From positions 3,100,001 through 3,164,000 of the forward strand of contig OY755182.1 of NCBI GenBank assembly GCA_963576735.1: a stretch of DNA of 64,000 bases, written 5' to 3'. The stretch comes from Bedellia somnulentella (Eukaryota > Arthropoda > Insecta > Lepidoptera > Bedelliidae). The notes below the pieces were generated by a model. The model was given only the letters and a program-made list of their open reading frames with translations. It ran no database searches and was not told where the DNA came from. Each line of letters starts with the position of its first letter. Position 1 is the first letter of the stretch. This document shows positions 18,768 to 30,167 of the stretch, in pieces. Both the position numbers and the translations under genes were made by a program.

Positions 18768-21700
18768 TGGATAACTTTATAAGAATAGTGCAGCATAACA
18801 TACAGAGTATTAATAGTAAAAAAACCCTTTTAAAACAATTTTTACTTGAAAATAAAGTAGACATTTATCTAGCTAATGAAACATGGTTAAAGTCTTCAAA
18901 CAGCCATGCTCATTTTCCAGGTTATAATTGTCTTTACAAAAACTCTAATACTGGCTTCGGAGGAGTAGGTATACTTATTAAAAATACTTTAAAATATACT
19001 GAACTAGATATTAACTTTTATGAAGATATACAGGCAGTAGCAGTTTCACTTATCACAGATCTTGGTCCTTTGTCCATCATCACTTTTTATTGTCCTCCTA
19101 GGTATAAAAATATTAAAATTAATAAACTTAGAAATATAATCAATAGATTATCGAAACCTTGCATTATATCTGGAGATTTTAATGCTCATCATCTAGCCTT
19201 TGGATGCGCTGCATCAAATACTAGAGGTAATGATTTGTACAGTTATTTGATGAGTTGGATTTATGTATTTTAAACACAGGTTCGCCAACAACTGTGCAAG
19301 CCCCAAATAAAAATCAATCTGCTATAGACGTCACCACAGTCAGCTCAGAAATAGCCCCGTTGTGTGAGGGGTATGTTGGAACTGATCCCTTGGGCAGTTA
19401 CCATTATCCCACTTTTATTGATGTTATCATTAAGCCACACAGTTACTCTGTTAATGAAAATATGGAGAGATATTTGTTTCATAAAGTAGATTGGGATAAG
19501 TATTTATGCCAATCAGAAAATCTTATTTTAAATTATACTTTTAACAATAAAGATCCATTAGAAAATTATAATACTTTTTGCAAATTTTTGAATGAACTTA
19601 GAGACATATGTATACCATTGATGTGTAAGAGGAAGTCCAATTCTAAATTAAAAGTTCCTGCCCCATGGTGGAATGATGAATGTCAAAATATGGTAGAGAA
19701 GTCTAGAGAGGCATTAAAAACATATAGACAAAAATATGACATTAATTCCTTTATTGAATATAAAAAGATAGATGCTCAGAAAAAAAAGATTATAAATGAG
19801 AACAAAAGAAATAGTCGGAAAAATCTTTGTGAGTCATTAAATAGAACCACTCCTATGACAAAAATATGGAACTATATACGTAGGTTTAAAAGAGTAGCTA
19901 CTAATAGAAATTGTTTAAAGAATGATGAGTGGATCCCATCCTTTATTAATAAGTTAACTAATACAGATAAGATTGACATGAATTCTTTAAATACATTATT
20001 TTCACAAAATAATGATCTTAGTAATAGCCAGATATTAATTAAAGATTTTACCAGTACTGAATTAGAAATAGCACTAGGCTCTAGACGCAGCACTACACCA
20101 GGTCTTGATAATTATTCTTATAGTATGATTCAGAATTTACATAGTTCTAGTAAAAACACATTTTTAAATATAATTAACAGTCTTTGGAAAAATCAAATAG
20201 TTCCAAATGAATGGAAAACACAATGTATATTACCCATCTTAAAATGTGACAAATCGCCATTGAACCCTGATTCCTATAGACCCATTTCTCTGGCTTCATG
20301 TATAGGAAAAATTACTGAACAAATAATCAAAATGAGATTAGACTACTACACTGAAAAACATAACCTATTACCTCCGAACCAGTTTGGTTTTCGTAAGGGC
20401 AAAAGTTGTGCAGAGAGTTTTGTTGCTTTAATTTCAGATGTTAAAAATAGTCAACTTTCCAAGTCTTCAACTACATGTACATTTCTTGATGTTCAGGGTG
20501 CATATGACAATACAGGATTAATGCAGCTTATTCAAGTTTTATCATCTATAGGCCTTCCTGGAATTTTATTAAAATGGATTTTTAATTTCTTGAATGACAG
20601 AACTCTGTATGTTAAGTATAATAATATTTTGCATGGCCCTAATGTTACAAATAAAGGTTTAATGCAAGGAGCTACTCTGTCTCCTATACTATACAATTTG
20701 TACACTTCCCAAATAAATAAATATGTAACAGCAGATGTTAAAATTTTACAATTCGCTGATGACATTCTTTTATATTGTTCTGATAAAAACCTCAAAACAG
20801 CTGAGCTTAAGATGAATACTGCATTAAAACAATTAAATGTCTACTATGAAAAAATCTTGAATCTTCAAATTAATGGGGATAAAAGTTGTGCATTAATTTT
20901 TGGCAAAGAAAGAATTGTAAATATTATATATAATAATAGTGATATTGTTGTAAATAGAGAAAAAAAGTTCTTAGGGGTAATTATTGATGACAAATTAAAA
21001 TTTGATAAACATATCAATTATATTATCAAAAAAGCATTAAAAGGGATAAACATTCTAAGATACTTAACTGGCACTTTTTGGGGTGCAGATCCAAAAATTT
21101 TATGTTTACTTTACAAAAGTATAGTACGGAGTCATTTTGATTACAGTTGTTTAGCTTACTTGAATGCAAGTCCCACATTACTTAAAAAATTAGATGTTGT
21201 TCAAAATAATGCACTTAGGATCATAGTTGGTGCCATGAAGTCTACCCCAATTAATGCTTTAGAAGTTGAAACAGGTATTGAACCATTACACAAATTCGTA
21301 GATTACTTATAGCTCAAAGGTTTGCCCTTAAAGCAGTTTCTTGTAAAAATTCAATTCTATTAGATAAACTACAAATACCTGATTCAATAATAAGATCATT
21401 GGACCATTCAGCCCCACTTACTCCAACAGATATTATTTACTATAATACCCCTCAAATGTGCAGAATTTTTAATGATGTTAAAAACACATGTCTTAATAAC
21501 ATATATCAGTCAAATGTGTGGCCACTCTATAATAATGACTATGAAGCATGCTATAATTATAATGTAACCATAAACAAAACACAAATCAATAATCAAGCAG
21601 ACTTATCCAGATACTTTGAAATAAATAATTCATATTACAGAATTTATACAGATGGTTCTAAAACAGATGTTAAAGTCACTTCAGCTTTTTATGATCCCCA

Positions 21701-23165
21701 GGAAAAACTTAGTAAAACCTTTTTATTGAATAACTGTTGTTCCATTTTTACAGCAGAATGTTATGCTATTTACTGCGCACTTTGTTATATTTATAATTTA
21801 AATAATGTACATAAATGTTTGATTCTGTCAGATTCATTAAGTGTTTTGCTAGGATTAGAGTCAAATAAAATTAGTTTTAATACTAATTACCTTGTGTATA
21901 AGATTAAGCAATTGTTACTAAGTTTAGATAGTGAAGGCACAGAGGTTGAATTTATGTGGGTTCCTTCCCACTCAGGCATTACTGGAAATGAGATTGCTGA
22001 TGCAGCCACAAAAAGTGATGATTATGAAGACCACTCCCACAAATTGAAATGAAAAAAAAAAAAAAAATGAAAAATATTTATTTTTACACCAGCAATAACC
22101 AAAATAACAACAGTTTACATTACAAAGGTACCTTTAGGTGATATTTGGTAATTAGGTGACGAAATTTTACAATTGGAGTGGTCGTTGTCCCCTACACTAG
22201 GCATAGCCTGTATCGTGGGGGACATGGTAGGCATGTTACATAAAAGCGTAAACAGGGTTTCGCAGGTGGCGTAGTAAATAAAAAGAAAATTTTAAATTCT
22301 TATCTAAAATACAAAATCAACACAATACTGTGTTGATTTGTTAAAGGCTTAAGGAGAAAAAAAAATAGTTACAATCATTCAATCTATTTATCTAGGAAAG
22401 TGTCAAATATAGTAAAATATTTGTATAATACATAGCATAATATAATATAGATAATATTTATACATAGTATAATTAGATACTTACGCAAAAGATAGTTTTG
22501 TGTAGAGTAAATAATACATAAATAATAATAATACATAAAATCGTAGTAAATAAATAAATAAATAAGTAATCTCATATATACGTATATGTACGACATAATT
22601 TATGATTATCTGGGTATGTTTAATAACTCCTCGGATTCTTCATAAGTTAACTTGAGGAGCCACGTTTTTATCAATTTCTTTGTTTCTTGAATTGTTGCGC
22701 ATTTTATGTCCATTCACTGATTATTATCCTATATTCAGGAAGAAAATGAGATCATTGTGGAATGACTATTGGTCTCGAGTTAATTCTGAAAAGGGCAGAT
22801 GGTATGCCCAGATCCAGAAAGTCTTGCCCGCCCATCCATGGTACAACATACACAAAGAAATTGATTGCAGAAGATTTATAACAACTATATCAAGATTAAG
22901 ACTTGGTCATTGTTTAACCCGAAAACATTTGTACAAATTGAAGATTGTGAGTGATCCAAAATGTGAAACTTGCAATATTGATGAAGACTTAGAACATATT
23001 GTTATGAAATGTAAAAAGTATACAATTCAAAGACTTATCTTAGCCAGTGACATAGAATCATTAACCGAAGAGGAAATACCTAAAGTACTAACTGAGTTAT
23101 TAAGTGTTCCAAAATATTATAGTGCTATTTTTAAGTTTATTTCAACAACTGTTGAAAAAATATAA
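18767..23165 (+). pseudogene. LINE ORF2: endonuclease, reverse transcriptase, RNase H, broken
   Basis: Segment 1 (18767 to about 19250) is the APE-type endonuclease: VQHNIQSIN, NETWL and SGDFNAHH hold the N, E and D/N residues. A single-base loss near 19247-19252 shifts the frame. Segment 2 (19255-21312) completes the nuclease (SAIDVT, then HYPTF) and gives the reverse transcriptase: YRPISLASCIGKITEQIIK, FLDVQGAYDN, GLMQGATLSP and FADD at 20752-20763. A frameshift near 21290 follows. Segment 3 (about 21294-22052) is RNase H with the D-E-D-H-D set in YTDGSKTD, FTAECYA, LILSDS and VPSHSGITGNEIAD. After an insertion, segment 4 (about 22708-23165) has CETCNIDEDLEHIVMKC. All catalytic residues are kept, but the protein cannot be made whole. 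Confidence 0.9.
22053..22707 (-). mobile_element. Insertion in LINE ORF2, probably a truncated minus-strand non-LTR element
   Basis: The ORF2 frame breaks after HSHKLK at a run of 16 A and resumes at CCATTCACTGATTATTATCC (about 22708). Read on the minus strand the left part looks like a LINE 3' UTR (CCCACGATACAGGCTATGCC, GGTGTAAAAATAAATATTT) ending in a T-rich tail. No clear target duplication was found, and the right border is uncertain by ~10 bp. It contains an AAATCAACACA / TGTGTTGATTT hairpin near 22313-22340 and no coding frame. Confidence 0.55.
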
Positions 23166-23256
23166 TAACATAAGTGTAGAGTTTAAGTATAAATGTAAAA
23201 ACAGACTGGCTGAAAGGACTAGTTTCCAGGGCCGTAAATAAATAAATAATAATAAT

Positions 23257-23308
23257 AACCTTTACTTTACCATCTTTTCCCCACTCTATTTTCCAAAAGT
23301 GGCCGAGG
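23257..23308 (+). repeat. Repeat A, 3' part after the LINE
   Basis: AACCTTTACTTTACCATCTT, CCCCACTCTATTTTCC and AAAAGTGGCCGAGG continue the repeat A copy interrupted at 17598. The final ~80 bases of the family are missing. Confidence 0.8.
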
Positions 23309-23440
23309 CTTTGACTATGAACACTATAGACAGAGTCATAATGCAACGGGAGAGTACCTCTTTTAGATAGCAATATTTTTCCCTGTAATGTTGCGATCAC
23401 TAGAAAACAATTACCCCAAAATAGTATAATCACCATTCTA
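23309..23440. other. Spacer between LINE target repeat and copia element
   Basis: No gene or family was recognised. Confidence 0.4.
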
Positions 23441-23445
23441 AAAGC

Positions 23446-23632
23446 TGTTAAACAAACCTCTTTTGTATTTAACAATTTATGATTTGTCATTAAGAATTGA
23501 CGTATATAAAATAGATTGTTGTTTGTTCTATATTTTTTCCTGTGTATTATAGAAGTTTTTCAAGAATGTGAATATGTTATTTTTATATTGATTAATATAT
23601 CAATTTTAACGTATTTGGTGTTTATTTTAACA
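23446..23632 (+). repeat. 5' LTR of copia element
   Basis: 187 bp, TG...CA ends. It should carry the promoter; a TATATAAAA stretch lies at about 23502-23510. Confidence 0.95.
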
Positions 23633-23644
23633 TTGGTTATGGGC
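23632..23644 (+). other. Primer-binding site matching internal initiator tRNA-Met
   Basis: GGTTATGGGC, 2 bases after the LTR, is complementary to the anticodon region (GCCCATAACC) of initiator tRNA-Met. Drosophila copia is known to prime from a cleaved half of this tRNA at the same sequence, so the same half-tRNA priming is inferred here. Confidence 0.75.
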
Positions 23645-23681
23645 AATTAGTTAATAAACATTTTTTAAAATTATATAAAAA

Positions 23682-26600
23682 ATGGAAAACCCAAGTACAT
23701 CATCATCTTCACATGAATCTGGTAACTATATAATAAGTACCAACTCCAATATGAATATCATAAAATTAAATGGAATTAATAACTATAGCACATGGAAATT
23801 CCAAATGAAATTACTGCTCATAGAAAATGGTCTTTGGAATATTACAAATGGTGAAGTTGCATCGTCCTCTAATCCATCATTAGACCAAAGAGCATACGCA
23901 AAAATTTGCTTGAATGTGGAATCGATATGTTATCCACATGTAAGAAATGCAACAACTGCTCATGAAGCCTGGATAAAGTTAAAAGCGGCTTATGAGAATT
24001 CAGGCATAAGTCGACGCTTAAATCTAAAACGAAAATGAGCAAATATTAAATATGTGGACTTTAATAATATGGACTTATATCTTGGCAATATCATATCAAC
24101 TACTCAAGAATTGGCAGATATTGGTATCAATATTGACGACGAGGAGCTAGCAGAATTAATGCTTATAGGTCTACCATCCGATTTTGATGCTATGATTATG
24201 GCGATGGAAGCTACTCACACGAAGTTGACTTCAGATTTTGTGAAAAGTCAATTAATTCAAGGAGAATTTAAAAGAGATATGTCAACATCTAATCACACTG
24301 ATAAAGTATTGATGACAAAAGATTCTTTTGTTCCTGTATGTCACAATTGTCACCAAAAGGGCCATATTAAGCCAAAATGTCCTAAGTTTAAAAAGGGAAA
24401 GAAGAAATTTATGAATAATTCTTCAGACCATTCATCTAAAAAGGGAAGTTCCGCAAATTTTTCTTTATACTTAAATGAAAAGTCGTACGTAAGTAATGTC
24501 ACTGACTGTAGCTGGATTTTAGACTCTGGTTCTACTAATCATATGACTAATAATAAAGATTGGATTACCAATTATACTCAGAATAATATTTCAGAGATTA
24601 CTACAGCTAATAATGAAAAGATTTATAGTCAAGGTTCAGGTGATATTAATGTTACTATGTTTGATGACAAACAAATAACTATAAGGAATGCTTTATATGT
24701 TCCAAATGCAGCTGCAAACCTTTTATCTGTTGATAAAATTACGGAAAAGGGATATGTACTAATATTTGATATTAATAAATGTTTTATTTACAGGAAGGAT
24801 AATGTAACTATCACTGGTTCCTGTGATTTAACAGCTAGCAACGTGAACGGTCTTTACAAACTTGATCAAAAACCGGTTTCTTTAGAATCATCTGTCAACT
24901 ACCAAGAACATAGTACTAGCCCGGACGGTAAAGCTTTAATGACCAATTCAGATTCTGTAGAGTTATGGCATAGACGTCTTGGACATTTAAGTTATAGAGG
25001 TATGTTAGTTCTTCGTAACATAGCAAACGGTGTTAATTTTACAAATGGTAATTTACAACCTTGTGTTCCTTGTATTGAAGGAAGATAAAAAAGTATGTGT
25101 TTTCCGCGTGGTCAGGCACATAAAAGTCAGACTAAACTAGATTTAATACATTCTGATATATGTGGTCCAATGTCAGTTAATAGTTGGAGTGGACATCGTT
25201 ACTTTATAACGTTTACCGATGACTATACTCGTAAATCATTTATTTATTTCCTTAAATCTAAAGATAAAATATCAGTATTGAATACATTTATTGAATTTAA
25301 AACGATGGTGGAGAACCAATTAAATTTAAATATTAAAAGATTTAGAAGTGACAATGGCACAGAATATTGCAACAAAAGTTTTAGGACTTATTTATTAAAA
25401 TGTGGTATAATTCACGAAACAAAGGTTCCTTATACTCCACAACAAAATGGTGTTGCTGAGCGACTCAATAGAACTATACTTGAAAAAGCTAGGTCAATGT
25501 TGCAGGATGCAAATTTAGATAAAAAATATTGGGCAGAAGCAATAAATACGGCATGTTATCTTAAAAATCGTAGTCCAACTAATGCTTTGTCTGGAATTAC
25601 TCCTGAAGAGTTATGGAAAGGTCGTAAAGTTAATTTGAGCCACCTTAGAGTATTTGGTTGTACTGCTTATGCACTTACTCCTAACCATCAACGCACTAAA
25701 CTTGATCCGAAGTCAAAACCATTTATTATGTTTGGCTACTGTGATTACACTAAGGGTTATAGACTAGGCGATCCAGATGATGGAACTAAATTAACTAAAG
25801 CTCGATCTGTTGAATTTATCGAGAACACTTTAGGTATTAGTTATAAAAATGATTCTTCTAAAGTTCCAAATTCATCCAATAATATAGATGTGATGATAAT
25901 AAATAATGATGTAAATAATATAAATAGACATTTTAGTTCAAACTCTTTTGATGTTGATTTATCTAATAATGAATCTACTGTACAAGAAGTAGTTTTACAT
26001 GATGAGCAAGTTGAAATGAATTCTTTACCTAACAATTCAATAATAGAAAATGAACCTATCGATATTAATTTACCTGATGATGCAAATGTAAATATAGAAA
26101 ACACTAGGCCTGTACGTGAACATAAACTACCTATTAGGTTCAGAGATTATGAAATGAACTATTTTTCAGATTTATCTTTCTTTAATATGAATGAACCGAA
26201 AAGTTTTAAGCAAGCTATTAATAGTGATAAGGCTATTTTTTGGTTGAAAGCTATGCAAGAAGAATATAATTCTCTTATGTTACATAAAGTATGGGATATT
26301 GTAGATAGACCTAAAGATGGAAATATTTTTAAGAGTAAATGGGTATTCAAAGAGAAAGTAGATCCTAGCGGAAAATTTGAAAAATATAAAGCTCGTTTAG
26401 TTGCAAAAGGTTTTAATCAAATTTATGGTATTGATTACCAAGAAACTTTTTCACCTGTAGTTCGTCACTGCACATTACGTTTATTGTTTGCTATTAGTGT
26501 TGAGTGTGATATGGATATTGAACATATTGATGTAAATACTGCTTTTCTGCATGGAAATTTATCAGAAACTATATATATGGAACAACCTGATGGTTTTGTT

Positions 26601-27701
26601 GTTGAAGGACAGCATAAAGTTTGTTTGCTAAGAAAAAGCTTATATGGTCTTAAGCAAGCAAGTCGTGCTTGGAATGAAAAAGTTAACGAAGTATTGATTA
26701 CAGATGGCTTTATACAATTAAAGAGCGAAAAATGTGTATATATTAAAGATGCAGTTATTATTGCACTTTATGTTGATGATTTTTTTGTTTTTAGTTCTGA
26801 TAGGCAGCAAAAAGAAAAACTTTACAAATTACTTAAGTCTCATTTCGATATTAAGTTGCTGGGACCTGTCAAACAAGCTCTAGGTATGAAAGTGGACCGA
26901 GATAGGGAGAACGGTATTTTAACTTTAACTCAATCGGAATATATTAAAAATGTCTTGATTAGATTCGGAATGGAAAATTGTAACCCGATTTCTACACCAA
27001 TGGAAGTCAATTTTAACTTGCCTAAAGCACAAAATGTTGATAATAAATTTCCATACCAAGAACTTATTGGTAGTCTAATGTATCTTGCTGTATGCACCCG
27101 TCCAGATATAGCTTTCTGTTGTAGCAAATTAAGTCAATATAACACATGTTATGATGAATCTCACTGGCTTGCTGCAAAACGTGTTTTAAGATATTTGTCT
27201 GGCACAATCAACTACGGACTAAAATTTAGGAGAGGAAGTAGTAAAATTGAAATTTTATCCGACGCAGATTGGGCAGGGGATACTAATGATAGGAAATCAT
27301 ACTCTGGATTTATTTCGAAATTTGGTCATTGTGTAGTTAATTGGTACAGTCAAAAACAAAAACTTGTTGCTTGTTCTAGTACTGAGGCTGAATATTATGC
27401 TCTTGGTAATTCAGTGAAAGAAGCAAAATTTATCAACAACTTTTTATATGAATTAAATTACAGGAATCACAAACCAATTACTGTATTCAACGATAACCGT
27501 AGTACATTAAAAATTGTTGATACGGAATGTTTCAGACGTACAAAACATATTGACGTACAACATCATTTTATACAAGAATGTGTTAAGAATAATATTATTG
27601 ATTTGTGTTATAAACCATCTAAAGATTTAGAAGCAGATTTAATGACAAAAGCGTTAAGTAAAGTGAAACATGAATATTTTGTTAAGTGCTTAAATTTATG
27701 A
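23682..27701 (+). pseudogene. copia gag-pol polyprotein with two in-frame stops
   Basis: A single frame runs from ATG 23682 to 27701, interrupted only by TGA at 24036-24038 and TAA at 25086-25088; no frameshift is seen. Gag includes the retrotransposon capsid region (NNYSTWKFQMKLLL) and a zinc knuckle CHNCHQKGHIKPKC (about 24339-24380). The aspartic protease has DSGSTNH (about 24522). A GAG-pre-integrase block (LWHRRLGHLSYRGM) comes before the second stop. Integrase has the D-D-E set in HSDICGP, RSDNGTEYC and NGVAERLNR. Reverse transcriptase has HIDVNTAFLHG, YGLKQASRAW and YVDD (about 26770). RNase H starts at SDADWAGD (about 27259). It could not make full-length protein without readthrough, so mobility would depend on other copies. 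Confidence 0.9.
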
Positions 27702-27783
27702 TTTTTGTTATGTTTTCTGTTTATGCTTCAGTTATTATAATTGTACAATTTTGGTTATTGTTAATTGTTCAATTAAGGGGCAG

Positions 27784-27970
27784 TGTTAAACAAACCTCTT
27801 TTGTATTTAACAATTTATGATTTGTCATTAAGAATTGACGTATATAAAATAGATTGTTGTTTGTTCTATATTTTTTCCTGTGTATTATAGAAGTTTTTCA
27901 AGAATGTGAATATGTTATTTTTATATTGATTAATATATCAATTTTAACGTATTTGGTGTTTACTTTAACA
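27784..27970 (+). repeat. 3' LTR of copia element
   Basis: 187 bp, one base different from the 5' LTR. It is preceded by the purine tract AAGGGGCAG and followed by the AAAGC target duplication. Confidence 0.95.
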
Positions 27971-28436
27971 AAAGCTACTTTTTAATTTAAAATTGATTAC
28001 GTCAATTTATTGTTACGTCGTTTTATTTATTGTAAAGGTTTACTGTTAACTATATTATTTCCTGCAATCATATAATTATACATACTTGCTCCTAGTATTA
28101 TACAATCTTTTTTGTTTAATTTTACCATTTATACTGATGTTTAATACACCGTGAAATCTAAAGCATTTTACTAACTATCAGGGATGAATCTTCCCATGAT
28201 TACGAATAAATTTTTGTACGGGACTAACTTTGTTACTGGACAAAAAAAAACAGCTGTTCCATAAGTGCAAGTTATGTAAATATCATACGGGTCATCATGG
28301 GTATAGTGGGGTCTATGTTTGTATTTTGAAAAATAAAAGACTGCACTATTTTGTACATGAGTTTTATTGCATTATTTACTATTGACCTTTAAACAAAATC
28401 AGTTTCGTGTGAAAATTTCGAATTCATTCGTCTATT

Positions 28437-28998
28437 TCAGTCACATTTTTCAAAAGATGATGTATTCGTACATCTAAGTATTTTATATTTGGTTGATTTC
28501 CAATTGCATCTTCCAGTGGCCGCAATCCATTTTTCTCGTAGATTCGGGTCTTTAGGAAAACTGTAATGAATACGAAGAAATTAAATAAATATAACAAATT
28601 TATTACTTACTAATTTCGTAGATAACAATTGGAAATCATTCAGCGTCGCTATAGCGCGACGAAATTCATAATATACTCACTCATTAACATCAGTTTACTA
28701 ATTTGAAAATTTTTCCCTAACGACAGGGTAGGATGAAAAACGTGAATTATGGGAACACTGAGATACTGCATATTTTTAGGTTATGCTATTAAAAAATTGC
28801 TCAAAATAACTAAAGAAAATGCTAGTAATCTAGTTCAACGTAATTAACATTTGAATCACTTTTTTTCTGATCGCGCAATGTATTTATTATGTATTTATCT
28901 GTAGAAAAACATTAAAAAACTCACTCACTTCAGAAAGTCAATCCTTCGATGTGTTTTTCGCTGCGGCTTCCGCAGCCAAGCACGCTACACCCAACCAT
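28437..28998 (-). pseudogene. Two-exon THAP-domain gene remnant
   Basis: On the minus strand exon 1 starts at ATG 28998 and encodes MVGCSVLGCGSRSEKHIEG, with the C-x4-C that opens a THAP zinc-binding domain. A TGA follows LTF, next to a donor-like AAGTGAGT. After an intron of ~370 bases, an acceptor (TTCATTACAG, 28561) leads into FPKDPNLREKWIAATGR and NWKSTKY, the middle of the THAP domain with the FPKD and W positions. The expected C-x2-H pair then fails and the frame stops at 28437-28439. THAP domains bind DNA in P-element-like transposases and in host regulators. An AATAAA (28357-28371 region) lies downstream. It is a decayed gene or transposon piece; the stop and the non-matching splice phase argue against function. 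Confidence 0.6.
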
Positions 28999-29014
28999 AC
29001 CTCACTAAATAATA

Positions 29015-29282
29015 AGTTTGACTAATGGAGTCTCTTTTATCACAATAACAATATACAAATGAATAAAATCTTTCTCAAAATCAAAAGAAAACCAAAATCG
29101 CTCACAAGTCGACGCTTTGTTTGTCAAGCTTTAAAAGCGTGACATCAACAAAACGGGTTACGCGATAGAGATGACAATAAAGAATTTGTGTCTCTTTTTA
29201 ACATATAAGAACTTAAATAAGGGCTTCTCTTTTTAAAATGGATGACGTAACATCGCTCTATCTATAGTGTTCATAATCAAAG
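29015..29282. other. AT-rich DNA upstream of the THAP remnant
   Basis: It may include the 5' flank of the minus strand THAP remnant. No TATA box or other gene was recognised. Confidence 0.35.
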
Positions 29283-29372
29283 GGCCGAGGATTTTTTTAT
29301 TCCTTCGCTCGGGCTTTTAGCTAGCTTCTAGGGATTTATAGCCGTGAGTATATGTATGTATGTATGTATGTC
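29283..29372 (+). repeat. Repeat A, 3' end fragment
   Basis: GGGCCGAGGATTTTTTTATT, TTCTAGGGATTTATAGCCGT and a GAGTATATG(TATG)n tail. A further weak repeat A core piece lies at about 29396-29445. Confidence 0.75.
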
Positions 29373-29555
29373 TGCTTAGAACAACGAACGTCATAACGAA
29401 GACTTAGAGTTTTGAGGCTTTTCAAGTGATTGTTGGGGGATGTTAGTGAAAACGTATTTGAATAATTATATATAATATTAGTTTAATATGGCCATTTGTG
29501 TCATTGTTAGAAAAGTGGTTGAAATTGAATGACCAAAATTAGTTTACTTACTTAG

Positions 29556-29825
29556 TTATACTCACGCCCATTATTTTCATTGGTGTAGGTAGAGACTATC
29601 GATCGCCACTTAATACGATCTTGACAAACCTGTCTTGCTTCCCTTACATTCATACATGCTCTTTTATTCTTCTGACTTCGGACCCCCACCTTGATAACAA
29701 CGCAACGTCTTCTATTTGGTCTAACGTTGGAATGTTTTTTACGAGTCCGTCCTCTCATAACAATCCCATCCACATTGGATCTATATATCTCTTTCGCTTC
29801 TTTAGTTTCATCCATCCTCTGTTAT
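29556..29825 (-). repeat. LINE-L 3' end with C-terminal coding remnant
   Basis: Minus strand LINE-L from TGGATGAAACTAAAG through EIYRSNVDGIVMRGRTRKKH-like coding to the WRSIVS terminus and the GGGCGTGAGTATA end. It is longer than most copies but shifted in frame. Confidence 0.75.
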
Positions 29826-29925
29826 CTTATTACAATCTTTAACCTTCTTAAATACCAAAAATTTGTAAAATCTGTTACGGCAGTGCAGTTTATGTATGTT
29901 TCATTGTAACACCTAAAATATGGAG

Positions 29926-30162
29926 CTATTTCACATACATGATTTCACCAGTACCTTCAACACAAATCCCATGGAACCGCGGTTGAACATATTCTCGATA
30001 GACATACAGTGTTTTATCTGTAAATAAAATATATTTACCAATGTCAAAGATTAAAGATGGGTGACATGAAAGGTATGTAGTAGATTCAACCACAACTCTA
30101 ATTTGACCATAATAACTAAATTTATATCCGAATCCCTCTTTTGTCTCATACTTTTTAGACAT
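29926..30162 (-). CDS. Unrecognised 78-residue open frame
   Basis: A minus strand frame starting at ATG (MSKKYETKEGFGYKFSYYGQ) and ending PRFHGICVEGTGEIMYVK. It is not similar to any repeat family in this window. Its composition, with aromatic-rich alternating segments (YKFSYYGQIRVVV, KTLYVYREYV), looks more protein-like than chance frames nearby. An internal TTTATTTACAG could be a splice acceptor for a shorter exon. The ending weakly recalls the close of farnesoic-acid O-methyltransferase-like (MFA) beta domains, but this is speculative. It sits between two minus strand LINE-L ends and could be a captured or isolated exon. Confidence 0.3.
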   Translation of the reverse strand: MSKKYETKEGFGYKFSYYGQIRVVVESTTYLSCHPSLIFDIGKYILFTDKTLYVYREYVQPRFHGICVEGTGEIMYVK

Positions 30163-30167
30163 GACAT

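Larger units (their letters stand above)
17599..23256 (+). mobile_element. I-clade non-LTR retrotransposon (LINE), full length, inactivated
   Basis: The element starts GGACTTTTTGGCGGGAAG and ends with an (AATA)/(AAT) tail. A 12 bp AACCTTTACTTT target duplication flanks it, so both ends are defined. ORF1 (17709-18767) is followed by ORF2 from 18767 in an overlapping TAATG arrangement. ORF2 carries endonuclease, reverse transcriptase and RNase H, and ends with a CCHC-like motif; RNase H is a hallmark of I-type elements. ORF2 is broken by two frameshifts (near 19250 and 21290) and by a ~650 bp insertion (22053 to about 22707). The intact ORF1, target duplication and few lesions point to a moderately recent insertion. 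Confidence 0.9.
23446..27970 (+). mobile_element. Ty1/copia LTR retrotransposon
   Basis: Two 187 bp LTRs (23446-23632, 27784-27970) begin TGTTAAACAAACC and end TTTAACA, with a single T/C difference (23624 against 27962). The 5 bp AAAGC duplication flanks the element (23441-23445, 27971-27975). A primer-binding site (GGTTATGGGC) follows the 5' LTR and a purine tract (AAGGGGCAG) precedes the 3' LTR. One long frame encodes gag, protease, integrase, reverse transcriptase and RNase H in copia order (integrase before RT), but with two internal stops. The near-identical LTRs indicate a very recent insertion. Confidence 0.95.

Noticed and set aside
24036..24038. Programmed gag stop readthrough in the copia element
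   Set aside because: Copia elements normally use one frame with splicing, a second stop lies at 25086, and no readthrough context was evident; simple mutation is more likely.
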